Shown: positions 27,175-34,958 of the stretch, in pieces
Layout of the letters: every line of letters begins with the position of its first letter
How positions within the stretch are numbered: the stretch's first letter is position 1
From: Candidatus Rokuibacteriota bacterium
GTDB lineage: Bacteria > Methylomirabilota > Methylomirabilia > Rokubacteriales > CSP1-6
Direction of reading: 5' to 3'
Length of the DNA stretch: 51,857 bases
Assembly (NCBI GenBank): GCA_003220225.1
Contig: QHRU01000063.1
Location: 1 to 51,857 of the forward strand
The notes under the pieces: model-generated
Told to the model about the DNA's origin: nothing
What the model saw: only the letters and a program-made list of their open reading frames with translations
The model's database searches: none
Program-made: the position numbers and the translations under genes

Positions 27175-28965
27175 TCACGAACGGCCCACGGTTAGGCTGG
27201 ATTCGCGCGCGGCGATCTCGCGCGCGAGGTCGCCGACCACGCGGTCGACGGGCACCGCCCCGAGGTCGTCGCCGCTGCGGTGGCGCAGGCTCACGGTGCC
27301 GGCCTCCGCCTCGCGGGCGCCGCACACGAGCATGTAGGGCACCCGGCTAAGCTGCGCCTCGCGGATGCGGTAGCCGAGCTTCTCGTTGCGGTCGTCGAGC
27401 TCGCTGCGCACGCGCGCGGCCCGCAGGCGCTCGTGCACGGAGCGCGCGTAGTCGGCGAACTTCTCGCTGATGGGGATCACGCGCGCCTGCACGGGAGCCA
27501 GCCACGTCGGGAAGGCGCCGGCGTAGTGCTCGGTCAGGATCCCGACGATGCGCTCGAACGAGCCGAAGATCGCGCGGTGGATCATCACCGGGGGCTTGGG
27601 CTGGCCGTCGCTATCGACGTACTCGAGACCGAAGCGCTCCGGCTGCTGGAAGTCGATCTGGATGGTCGCCATCTGCCAGCGTCGCGCCAGCGCGTCCTGG
27701 ATGTCGACGTCGATCTTGGGCCCGTAGAACGTGCCGTCGCCCGGGTTCAGCTCGAAGGCCAGCCCGTTGGCGCGCAGCGCGTCCTCCAGCCCGCGCTCGG
27801 CCACCCGCCACTGCTCGTCGGTCCCCAGCGACTTCGGCGGCCGCGTGGAGAGCTTGAAGAACGGCTCGAGCCCGAACGGCTTGTACCAGTCCCGCACCAG
27901 CCCGAGCATGGCCGTGATCTCCGCCTGGATCTGATCGAGCCGGCAGTAGACGTGGGCGTCGTCCTGCGTGAACTGCCGCACGCGGAAGAGGCCGGTCAGC
28001 GTGCCCGAGCGCTCGTTGCGGTGCAGCCGTCCCATGTCCGAGAAGCGCAGCGGCAGGTCGCGGTACGAGCGCAGGGCGTGGCGGTAGACGATGGTGGACT
28101 CGGGGCAGTTCATCGGCTTCAGGCTGAAGATCTGCTCCTCCGACTCCACCAGGAACATGTTCTCCTGGTAATAGTCCCAGTGGCCCGATTGCTCCCACAG
28201 CTTCTTGTTGACCAGGATCGGCGTGGAGATTTCCTGGTACCCGCTCGCGTCCAGCTTCTCGCGGACGAACCGCTCCAGCTCCCGCACGATCGTCCAGCCC
28301 CCGGGCAGCCAGATCGGCGCCCCCGGCGAGACCTCGTTGAAGATGTAGAGGTCCAGCTCGCGCCCGAGCTTGCGGTGGTCGCGCTTCTTCGCCTCCTCCA
28401 GCCGCCAGAGGTGCCTGTCGAGCTCCTCCTGCGTGAGCCACGCCGTGCCATAGATCCGCTGGAGCATCGGGTTCTTCTCGTCGCCGCGCCAGTACGCCCC
28501 CGACGAGGACAGCAGCTTGAAGAACCGGATCTGGCCGGTGGAGCCGACGTGCGGGCCACGGCAGAGGTCGATGAAGTCCCCCTGCGTGTACAGCGACACC
28601 GTGGGGGCGTCGAGGCCCTCGAGGATCTCGACCTTGAAGCGCTCGCCGCGCTGCCGGAAGAACGCGATGGCCTCCGCGCGCGGCATCTCCCGGCGCTCGA
28701 ACCGCAAGTCGGCCTTGGCGATCGAGCGCATCTCGTCCTCGATCCGCGCGAGGTCCTCCGGCGTGAACGGCTCCGCTTTGAAGAAGTCGTAGTAGAAGCC
28801 GTCCTCGATGGCGGGGCCGATGGCGACCTTCACCTCGGGAAACAGACGCTTCACCGCCTGGGCCATGACGTGCGAGGTGGAGTGACGGAGGGTCGCGAGC
28901 GGCGTCGCGTCGCAGTCGAACTCGCCGGTCAGCCGGAGATGACGATCTTCTTCAGAGACGGTCAT
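27175..28965 (-). CDS. thrS: threonyl-tRNA synthetase lacking the TGS domain
   Basis: This encodes 596 residues against about 640 for typical ThrS. It opens directly at the editing (N2) domain: LRHSTSHVMAQAVKRLFPEV, the HxxxH editing motif, with no TGS (N1) domain. The catalytic core follows (GPHVGSTGQIRFFKLLSSSG, GWTIVRELERFVREKLDASG, PMNCPESTIVYRHALRSYRD, RNERSGTLTGLFRVRQFTQD, HRAIFGSFERIVGILTEHYA) and then an intact anticodon-binding domain (PTWLAPVQARVIPISEKFAD). It begins 22 bases after the tRNA-Val 3' end, with CGGGAG in that gap as ribosome site. Confidence 0.96.
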   Translation of the reverse strand: MTVSEEDRHLRLTGEFDCDATPLATLRHSTSHVMAQAVKRLFPEVKVAIGPAIEDGFYYDFFKAEPFTPEDLARIEDEMRSIAKADLRFERREMPRAEAIAFFRQRGERFKVEILEGLDAPTVSLYTQGDFIDLCRGPHVGSTGQIRFFKLLSSSGAYWRGDEKNPMLQRIYGTAWLTQEELDRHLWRLEEAKKRDHRKLGRELDLYIFNEVSPGAPIWLPGGWTIVRELERFVREKLDASGYQEISTPILVNKKLWEQSGHWDYYQENMFLVESEEQIFSLKPMNCPESTIVYRHALRSYRDLPLRFSDMGRLHRNERSGTLTGLFRVRQFTQDDAHVYCRLDQIQAEITAMLGLVRDWYKPFGLEPFFKLSTRPPKSLGTDEQWRVAERGLEDALRANGLAFELNPGDGTFYGPKIDVDIQDALARRWQMATIQIDFQQPERFGLEYVDSDGQPKPPVMIHRAIFGSFERIVGILTEHYAGAFPTWLAPVQARVIPISEKFADYARSVHERLRAARVRSELDDRNEKLGYRIREAQLSRVPYMLVCGAREAEAGTVSLRHRSGDDLGAVPVDRVVGDLAREIAARESSLTVGRS

Positions 28966-28987
28966 ACACTCCCGAGAACGAGGTGGA

Positions 28988-29062
28988 TGGTAGGCTCGGG
29001 CGGTTTCGAACCGCCGACCTCCTCTGCGTCAGAGAGGCGCTCTCCCACTGAGCTACGAGCCT
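28988..29062 (-). tRNA. tRNA-Val (GAC)
   Basis: 75 bases with encoded CCA. The acceptor AGGCTCG/CGAGCCT, D arm GCTCAGTGGGAGAGC, anticodon stem CCTCT/AGAGG with loop CTGACGC, and T arm GGCGG-TTCGAAA-CCGCC all pair. No terminator separates it from thrS. Confidence 0.95.
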
Positions 29063-29078
29063 ATCCAGAGTACGGCCC

Positions 29079-29107
29079 ATGCTACGCACGACGGCGAGGA
29101 GTGTCAA
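29079..29107 (-). promoter_or_regulatory. sigma-70-type promoter of tRNA-Val (and probably thrS)
   Basis: A perfect TTGACA, 17 bases, then TAGCAT on the minus strand. The -10 element ends 16 bases before the tRNA 5' end. Confidence 0.75.
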
Positions 29108-29144
29108 GCAAGCGCTTACTATTGCAAGCCATTTCCGCGACAAC

Positions 29145-30131
29145 TCAACGGAGAAGTAGGTTGGTCAGCGACGAATCGACCAAGACGTAGCTGAAGTGCA
29201 CGCGGATGGCGAGCCCCGTGCTATTCGGCTTCATACCACCCATCATGACTGGCGGCACCGGCGGGAATGGCGAGGCAAGCTTGATGGCGTTCACCGCCCA
29301 GTCGTCGTAGATCTCATACTGCGCCCGCTGCACGATCTCCACGAACTGAAGGCGTCCGTCTTTGAGGATGCCGAAATCCACGTCGAGCGAGGTTGTATGC
29401 CCCTCGCAGACGTGTGTGGCCGGATTCTTCACGCACGGATAGCCCCAGTGGGCCTTGATGCGCTGACGTATTTGATCGAGATAGTCGCTGTACTCGGCCT
29501 TCGTCGAGTCGAGAGGGATCGGCTCGCCCTCGATACCGCCGCGGCCTTGGCCCGAGCCTCCTGCCCCGCCCTGGCCGCGGCGCAGCGCGGTCAGGATGTT
29601 CGGCGCGCCCGGCGCTGCGGGCGCCGACGGCTGGGGCGGTGACGCGACCTGGCGTTCCGCCGGCGGCCGCGGCACCGGCTCGGCGGGCGCGCGCTCGGCG
29701 GGCTGCGCGACGTCGGGCTTGGGCGGCGCCGGCGCGGGCGCCGCGCCGTCGGGCGCCTCCGGCAGCGGCGTGCTCGCGAGGCGACGCTCTGGCTCGGCCC
29801 GCGGCGTGGGCTCCGGCCGGCGCGCGAGCTCGGGCTGGGGCGCGGGCTTCGCCACGGCCCTGGGCGCGGGCGCGGCGGTGGATGGCGCCGCCGGCGACGA
29901 CGGCGCGGCTGGCCGAGCCACGGGCACGCCGCCGAGCCCTGGAGGCGGCGAATCCTCCGCCCTGGGCAGCTCCACGATCAGGGGCTCGCCGCGCCTGACG
30001 TCGTACCGCGACACCGGCAGACCACCCCACAGGAGCAGCGCCACCAGGGCCAGGTGGATCGCCACCGACGCCGCGACACCCGCAGCGAGGCGGCCCGGCT
30101 GCCACTGCCGCAGGAACTCCATCAGGCCCAT
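29145..30131 (-). CDS. TonB family energy-transducing protein
   Basis: This encodes 328 residues. A single N-terminal membrane helix ([20 protein letters not shown]) is followed by a long Pro/Ala/Glu-rich spacer (residues about 50-200), a Gly-rich stretch and a C-terminal TonB-like domain ([55 protein letters not shown]-like segment). It would span the periplasm and couple inner-membrane energy to outer-membrane transport or act as a TolA-like protein. ExbB/ExbD are not in the window. Two cysteines flank an insertion ([12 protein letters not shown]), unusual in TonB. TATAAT lies nine bases before the ATG without a Shine-Dalgarno. Confidence 0.82.
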   Translation of the reverse strand: MGLMEFLRQWQPGRLAAGVAASVAIHLALVALLLWGGLPVSRYDVRRGEPLIVELPRAEDSPPPGLGGVPVARPAAPSSPAAPSTAAPAPRAVAKPAPQPELARRPEPTPRAEPERRLASTPLPEAPDGAAPAPAPPKPDVAQPAERAPAEPVPRPPAERQVASPPQPSAPAAPGAPNILTALRRGQGGAGGSGQGRGGIEGEPIPLDSTKAEYSDYLDQIRQRIKAHWGYPCVKNPATHVCEGHTTSLDVDFGILKDGRLQFVEIVQRAQYEIYDDWAVNAIKLASPFPPVPPVMMGGMKPNSTGLAIRVHFSYVLVDSSLTNLLLR

Positions 30132-30160
30132 GCCGCGTCGATTATAGCGAAGACGGCCGC

Positions 30161-31177
30161 TTACACGTCGCGATCCACGGCGCGCGCCACCCGGGCGATA
30201 CGCGCCATGACCGCCGCGAAGCGGTCCGGCTTGAGCGACTGCGGCCCGTCCGACAGCGCCTCCTCGGGCCGCGGATGGACCTCGATGAGGAGCCCGTCGG
30301 CGCCGGCGGCGACGGCGGCCATGGCCATCGACTCCACGTACTCCCAGTGGCCGGTGCCGTGGCTCGGGTCCACGACCACCGGCAGGTGCGTGAGCTTCTT
30401 GAGCACCGGCACCGCGTTGAGGTCGAGCGTGAAGCGCGTGGTCGTCTCGAACGTGCGGATGCCGCGCTCGCACAGGATGACGTTCGGGTTGCCGCCGCTC
30501 AACACGTACTCCGCCGACAGCAGCCACTCCTGGATCGAGGTCGACATCCCGCGCTTGAGGAGCACGGGCTTGCCGGCCGCGCCGACCTTGCGCAGGAGCG
30601 AGAAGTTCTGCACGTTGCGCGCGCCGATCTGGAGGATGTCGGCGTGCTCGGCCACGACGTCGATCTTGTCGGGCTCCATGACCTCCGTGATGATCGGCAG
30701 CCCCGTCTCCCGCCGGGCCTCCGCGAGGAGCTTGAGGCCTTCTTCCTCCAGACCCTGGAACGCGTACGGCGAGGTGCGCGGCTTGAAGGCTCCGCCGCGC
30801 AGCACGGTCGCGCCCGCCGCCTTCACGCGCGCCGCGACCTCCAGCACCTGCTCGCGCGACTCCACCGAGCACGGCCCGGCCATGACCACCACCTTGCTGC
30901 CACCGATAACGACGCCGCCGACGCGCACGATGCTGTTGGCGCTGCGCACCTCGCGGCTCGCGAGCTTGAAGGGCTGCAGGATCGGCGTGACCGACTCCAC
31001 GGTCTCCAGCGACTCCAGCGAGCGCAGGCGCTCCTTGCCGCGGTCGTCGCCGATGGCGCCGATCACGGTGCGCAGCTGGCCGCGGATCGTGTGCGGCCGG
31101 TAGCCCATGGCCGTGATGCGGCGCTCGACGTCGGCGATCTCGCCGTCCGACGCCCCTGATTTCAACACGATGATCAT
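30161..31177 (-). CDS. aroF: 3-deoxy-7-phosphoheptulonate (DAHP) synthase, type I-beta
   Basis: This encodes 338 residues catalysing phosphoenolpyruvate plus erythrose 4-phosphate to DAHP, the first step of aromatic amino acid synthesis. An N-terminal ferredoxin-like regulatory domain ([20 protein letters not shown]) precedes the barrel: [103 protein letters not shown] and [15 protein letters not shown]. This layout is the Thermotoga maritima type, feedback-controlled through the N-terminal domain. ATG 31177 follows GGAGGAG. The gene is preceded by a leader-peptide attenuator. Confidence 0.96.
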   Translation of the reverse strand: MIIVLKSGASDGEIADVERRITAMGYRPHTIRGQLRTVIGAIGDDRGKERLRSLESLETVESVTPILQPFKLASREVRSANSIVRVGGVVIGGSKVVVMAGPCSVESREQVLEVAARVKAAGATVLRGGAFKPRTSPYAFQGLEEEGLKLLAEARRETGLPIITEVMEPDKIDVVAEHADILQIGARNVQNFSLLRKVGAAGKPVLLKRGMSTSIQEWLLSAEYVLSGGNPNVILCERGIRTFETTTRFTLDLNAVPVLKKLTHLPVVVDPSHGTGHWEYVESMAMAAVAAGADGLLIEVHPRPEEALSDGPQSLKPDRFAAVMARIARVARAVDRDV

Positions 31178-31209
31178 GACCGTGCTCTCCTCCACTCCGA
31201 TGGCTGGAC

Positions 31210-31282
31210 AAAAAACGGCCGCGGGCTCGTCGCCCGCGGCCTCGGAGTGGTCATCGCCGCGGGCGTTCGGTCCGCCCGCGGC
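31210..31282 (-). terminator. transcription attenuator of the DAHP synthase gene
   Basis: Minus-strand segments, in order: A GCCGCGGGCGG (31282-31272), B CGCCCGCGGCG (31265-31255), C GGCCGCGGGC (31241-31232), D GCCCGCGGCC (31225-31216) followed by GTTTTTT. C:D is a perfect ten-base intrinsic terminator. B:C and A:B can pair equally well, so the structures are mutually exclusive. GGTCCGCCC inside the leader-peptide gene (31317-31309) is the exact complement of GGGCGGACC overlapping A, adding a fifth segment. Confidence 0.8.
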
Positions 31283-31292
31283 TCCCTGATGG

Positions 31293-31382
31293 TTAGATCA
31301 GCGCCGGTGGGCGGACCTCCGGAAAATAGAAGGGGGCGAAGTAAACGAGCCCGAAGCCGAACCACCGGATCGCGGTGCTCAT
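31293..31382 (-). CDS. aromatic-rich leader peptide of DAHP synthase
   Basis: A 29-codon ORF too short for ordinary gene callers. It begins [11 protein letters not shown], continues [10 protein letters not shown] and ends before the attenuator. Residues 7-20 contain one Trp, two Tyr and five Phe, eight aromatics in fourteen codons, far above chance in a GC-rich genome where TTC/TAC/TAT/TTT are uncommon. Such density next to an aromatic-pathway gene and an intrinsic terminator is the mark of ribosome-mediated attenuation. The ATG is 12 bases after the -10 element and has no Shine-Dalgarno, so translation is probably leaderless or nearly so. Confidence 0.75.
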   Translation of the reverse strand: MSTAIRWFGFGLVYFAPFYFPEVRPPALI

Positions 31383-31394
31383 GAGCGTTTGCGC

Positions 31395-31424
31395 ATGCTA
31401 CGGAGCGGGCGGCATCCCTGTCAA
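31395..31424 (-). promoter_or_regulatory. sigma-70-type promoter of the leader/DAHP synthase transcript
   Basis: A perfect TTGACA, 18 bases, then TAGCAT on the minus strand. The -35 hexamer overlaps the stop codon of the upstream VTT-domain gene. Confidence 0.7.
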
Positions 31425-32152
31425 GCGCTTTTCCTGCCGCGGAAGCGGGCCAGGATCCGGTCGCGGTGGTAGTAGAGCGGCAGGCACAGGGCGGCGATGA
31501 CGGCGATGAAGGCGATCGCGTAGAGGTATTGCTTCTCGCCGACGTGGGCGCCGAAGTAGGAGGAAATCCAGGTGCCCGGGAGCCGCCCGACCGTCGAGAC
31601 CAGCGCGAACACCCAGAAAGGCATCGGGCTCATGCCGAAGAGGTACGAGATGATGTCCTTCGGGAAGCCGGGGATCAGGTAGAGGATGAAGCAGATGATG
31701 GCGCCCTCGGCCTCGATGATGAAGTTCATCTTCTCCCAGTGGTGCTCGGAGAGCCACGGCCGGATCAGCGGCTCGCCCCAGAGCCGGCCGAGCGCGAAGC
31801 AGATCAGCGTGCCCGCGGTGAGGCCGATCGTGGAGTAGACCACGCCCAAGAACGTCCCGAAGAGCATGCCGCCCACCGGGCCCGTGACCTCGCCGGGAAT
31901 GGGCGAGATGATGACCTGCAGCGCCTGGATCGCGATGAAGACCAGCGGCGCCCACACGCCCCACGAGCGGACCGTCTCCTTGAGGAAGTGCTTGTCCTGG
32001 TAGAGCCGCACGAGGTATCGCACGAGGGGAGCGTCTGACACCACGAGCCACACGACGACGACGAGGCATATCGCGAGCGTGATCGACGCGACCGCCCACC
32101 GTTTCGTGTCGCTCCAGGTGGCGGGGCCGCGCTTGGCGTTCGGCTCCGTCAC
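31421..32152 (-). CDS. TVP38/TMEM64 (VTT/DedA-like) membrane protein
   Basis: This encodes 243 residues with an N-terminal membrane helix (WAVASITLAICLVVVVWLVV) and a VTT domain: IAIQALQVIISPIPGEVTGP, GGMLFGTFLGVVYSTIGLTA, FILYLIPGFPKDIISYLFGM and the closing helix YAIAFIAVIAALCLPLYY. The family works in lipid scrambling or membrane homeostasis, possibly moving undecaprenyl phosphate or phospholipids. GTG 32152 overlaps the amidase stop as GTGA, so translation is coupled. Confidence 0.85.
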   Translation of the reverse strand: MTEPNAKRGPATWSDTKRWAVASITLAICLVVVVWLVVSDAPLVRYLVRLYQDKHFLKETVRSWGVWAPLVFIAIQALQVIISPIPGEVTGPVGGMLFGTFLGVVYSTIGLTAGTLICFALGRLWGEPLIRPWLSEHHWEKMNFIIEAEGAIICFILYLIPGFPKDIISYLFGMSPMPFWVFALVSTVGRLPGTWISSYFGAHVGEKQYLYAIAFIAVIAALCLPLYYHRDRILARFRGRKSA

Positions 32153-33558
32153 AGAGCCGGCCTCCGCGCGCTCCACGGCCGGGCCGCCTCGTACGCCGCG
32201 GCGGCGGCGAGCACCGCGCGGTCGGCGTGGCGGCGGCCGACGATCTGCAGCCCCACCGGCAGGCCGTCGGCCGTGAGGCCGGCGGGAACCGAGGCGGCCG
32301 GCTGGCCCGTGAGGTTGAACGGGTAGGTGAACGGCATCCAGCCCAGCACGGAGACGGACTCGCCGTCGATCTCGCGGGGCGGCCGGCCGTCGGCGGGGAA
32401 CGGGGCCACCGCCGTCGTCGGCGTCAGGAGGAAATCGAAGCGTTCGGAGAACGCGCGCACCTCCTCCCAGTACTCCGCCACGCGGGCGCGCGCGCGGAGG
32501 TAGTCTCGGGCGGTGATGCTGCCGCCGCGGCGGATGAACTTCACGAGCGTCGGGTCCAGGCGCTCCTCGGCGGCCGGCAGCTCGTCCGACCACGCGGCGT
32601 AGAACTGCGCCGCGATCAGCGTGCTGAACGCCTCCTCGAGGTTCTCCCAGCCGGGGTTGACGACTTCCACGTGGCAGCCGAGCGACTCGAACTCGGCAGC
32701 GGCATCGCCGGTGAGCTCGAGCACCTCGGGATCGACGCGCGCGAAGCCGAGGTCCGGCGCCCACGCGACGTTGAGGCCCTTGATGCTGCCCGCGCATGCC
32801 TCGACGTAGGAGCCCGGCTCGCGCGGCAGCGACTCGCGGTCGCGGTCGTCGCCGCCCGCGATCACGTCGAGCACCGCCGCCGCGTCGCGCACGGTGCGCG
32901 CGAGCGGCCCGACGTGCGAGACGTGGTCCCAGCCCGGGAAGCCGGTGCCGAGCGGCACGCGGCCGTACGAGGGCTTCACGCCGACGAGCCCGCAGAACGC
33001 GGCCGGGATGCGCACGGAGCCGCCGCCGTCGCTGCCGAGCGCGATCGGGCCGCAGCCGCTCGCGACGGCCGCCGCCGCGCCGCCGCTGCTGCCGCCGGGC
33101 GTGCGCTCGAGGTTCCACGGATTGCGCGTCACGCCGAAGAGCGGGCTCTCGGTCACCGCCTTGTGGCCGAACTCGGACGTCGTCGTCTTGCCGAGGAGCA
33201 CCGCGCCCGCCGCCTTCAGCCGGCCCACGGACACCGCGTCGTGCTCGGGGATGAGGTCGGCGTAGAGCCTCGAGCCCCCGGTCGTGCGCATGCCGCGCGT
33301 GAAGAGCACGTCCTTCACCGACACCGGCACGCCGTGCAGCAGGCCGAGCGGCTCGCCCTTCATCACGGCGATCTCCGCCTCGCGCGCGAGGCGGCGCGCG
33401 ACGTCGTGCGCGACGAGAGCGAAGGCGTTGAGGCGGGGATTGACGGCGTCGATGCGCGCGAGAACCGCTTCGGTGAGCTCGACCGGCGACAGCTCCTTGC
33501 GCCGGATCAAGGCCGCGCACTCGACGGCCGAGCGCCAGACCACGTCGTCCGCGGCCAT
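32149..33558 (-). CDS. amidase (amidase-signature family)
   Basis: This encodes 469 residues from ATG 33558. The Ser-cisSer-Lys triad is visible: Lys in GVPVSVKDVLF, cis-Ser in the signature TPGGSSGGAAAAVASGCGP, and nucleophile Ser in LGSDGGGSVRIPAAFCG. The order of KELSPVELTEAVLARIDAVN at the N-terminus and PAASVPAGLTADGLPVGLQI at the C-terminus matches the GatA/amidase fold. Without GatB and GatC beside it, a general amide hydrolase (for example aryl or aliphatic amides) is more likely than the tRNA amidotransferase subunit. Its substrate cannot be read from the sequence. Confidence 0.9.
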   Translation of the reverse strand: MAADDVVWRSAVECAALIRRKELSPVELTEAVLARIDAVNPRLNAFALVAHDVARRLAREAEIAVMKGEPLGLLHGVPVSVKDVLFTRGMRTTGGSRLYADLIPEHDAVSVGRLKAAGAVLLGKTTTSEFGHKAVTESPLFGVTRNPWNLERTPGGSSGGAAAAVASGCGPIALGSDGGGSVRIPAAFCGLVGVKPSYGRVPLGTGFPGWDHVSHVGPLARTVRDAAAVLDVIAGGDDRDRESLPREPGSYVEACAGSIKGLNVAWAPDLGFARVDPEVLELTGDAAAEFESLGCHVEVVNPGWENLEEAFSTLIAAQFYAAWSDELPAAEERLDPTLVKFIRRGGSITARDYLRARARVAEYWEEVRAFSERFDFLLTPTTAVAPFPADGRPPREIDGESVSVLGWMPFTYPFNLTGQPAASVPAGLTADGLPVGLQIVGRRHADRAVLAAAAAYEAARPWSARRPAL

Positions 33559-33598
33559 CGTCACGTCATCACCACCGCGGCATTGTATCATCCGCCCC

Positions 33599-34786
33599 GT
33601 GGCCGCCGACGCGACGCGGATGCGCCGCGACGCCGCCGGGCGCCCGGCCGGCGAGCAGGACCGCCACGGCTCCGCCCTGAGCGCGCTCGAGTGGTCGCCG
33701 GACGGGCGCCTGAGCCGCGCCTCCGTGCGGCTGCCCGACGGCGGCTGGGTCTCGATCGAGCCCGGCGCCGGCGCGGCGGGGCCGTGGGGCGCCTCCGATC
33801 TCGTGACGCGCGACGGCCGGCCCCTCACCCGCCTGGCCGCGCTCGACTGGGCGCGCGTGGATCGCATCCCTCCGCTTGCCGAGCCCGCGCGGCTGCCCGC
33901 CGGCGCGGGGACGGCGATCTTCAATCTGCTCGCGCGCCTCGCCGCCGAGCAGGGCGTGGCCGTGCTCCGCTACGACGCGCCCTACCCGACGGAGGCGCTC
34001 TTCCTGGCGCTCCTCGAATCGTTCCGCTACGTCCCCGAGGAGGCGCCGAATCCGATGGACGCGTTCGCGCGCGGCGAGCTCGGATGGGCGCCGGCGCCGC
34101 ACGACGTCGCGATCGAGGCGGGTGGCGTCTGGGTTCAGCGGCGGGAGCGTGTCGAAAAAGTCGTCGGCGCGGGCCGCGTGTACTACCGGCCGGACTGGCA
34201 GGGCGTGCGACGTGTGGCGCCGCGCGCCGTCCGCGACGCCGGCGACACCGTGCGCGCCTCGCTGGTGGCGCTCGGCCGCGTGCTCGAGGACCATGTCGTC
34301 CTGAGATCCGACGGCGGCCTCCTCGAGGTCCGGACGCCGCCGTCGGATCCGCCGCAGATCGCGCCGGTGGCGCCCGAGGTCGTCGCCGGGCTCGTCGCGA
34401 CGGTCGTGGCCACCAGCGCGCCCGCGCTGGCGCCGTGGATCGCGGGCGTGGCGCGCGACGTCGAGTTCCAGTGGGGGCCGGTGCACGCCGATCTCGTGGA
34501 GGTGCGCGACGCGCGCGTCAGGCTGTCTCACCGGCTGCGACGCGCGCTGGGAGACGCCGTGCGCGGCCGGTCGCGCGCCGACGCGCTCGCCACGGGCCTC
34601 GCCGCGCTTCGCGAGGCGGCCGACCTCGTCGCCGACGGCCTGCGCGCGCGCGCTCAGGGGGCGCTCGCCGCCGAGCCCGCGGACGTGCAAGTCGCCGCGC
34701 TGGAGCGCGCCGGGCCGCCGGCGGCCGACGCGCGCGCCATCGCCGCCGCCGCCGAGGCCCTGGCGCGAGAAGCCGCGAGAGGATGA
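33599..34786 (+). CDS. uncharacterised protein
   Basis: This encodes 395 residues from GTG 33599 or 388 from ATG 33620. I do not recognise the family. Features are an N-terminal beta-rich segment (ALEWSPDGRLSRASVRLPDG), a central part YDAPYPTEALFLALLESFRY then GVWVQRRERVEKVVGAGRVY, and a C-terminal Ala/Arg-rich helical region, probably coiled coil. No signal peptide or membrane helix is seen. It diverges from the amidase gene with a 40-base gap holding TATCAT seven bases before the GTG, consistent with a leaderless transcript. Codon use matches the neighbours, so it is probably a resident gene of the lineage. Confidence 0.6.
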   Translation: MAADATRMRRDAAGRPAGEQDRHGSALSALEWSPDGRLSRASVRLPDGGWVSIEPGAGAAGPWGASDLVTRDGRPLTRLAALDWARVDRIPPLAEPARLPAGAGTAIFNLLARLAAEQGVAVLRYDAPYPTEALFLALLESFRYVPEEAPNPMDAFARGELGWAPAPHDVAIEAGGVWVQRRERVEKVVGAGRVYYRPDWQGVRRVAPRAVRDAGDTVRASLVALGRVLEDHVVLRSDGGLLEVRTPPSDPPQIAPVAPEVVAGLVATVVATSAPALAPWIAGVARDVEFQWGPVHADLVEVRDARVRLSHRLRRALGDAVRGRSRADALATGLAALREAADLVADGLRARAQGALAAEPADVQVAALERAGPPAADARAIAAAAEALAREAARG

Positions 34787-34790
34787 CCGC

Positions 34791-34928
34791 GGCGCGCCCC
34801 GATTCATTCGGGGCGCCCCGAGCGTTGGGGGGGTCGAGGCGCGCCCCGATTCATTCGGGGCGCGACGAGCGTTGGGGGGGGGTCGAGGCGCGCCCCGATT
34901 CATTCGGGGCGCGACGAGTGTTGGGGGG
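34791..34928. repeat. three tandem 47-49-bp units, each with a hairpin
   Basis: Units at 34791-34837, 34838-34886 and 34887-34928 each contain CGCCCCGA-TTCA-TTCGGGGCG followed by GACGAG(C/T)GTTGGGGGG. They start just after a stop codon and lie between two convergent genes. Unit 3 merges into the terminator hairpin. Confidence 0.85.
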
Positions 34929-34929
34929 T

Positions 34930-34956
34930 TTGGGGGGCCATTTCGGGGCCCCCCAA
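34930..34956. terminator. strong hairpin between convergent genes
   Basis: TTGGGGGGCC and GGCCCCCCAA pair perfectly over ten bases with a seven-base loop, two bases before the stop of the M50-like gene. There is no long T tract, but the position between convergent genes fits a bidirectional terminator or insulator. Confidence 0.55.
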
Positions 34957-34958
34957 TA

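Noticed and set aside
34791-34928. Tandem repeats considered as a CRISPR array
   Set aside because: Units are contiguous without unique spacers and no cas gene is nearby.
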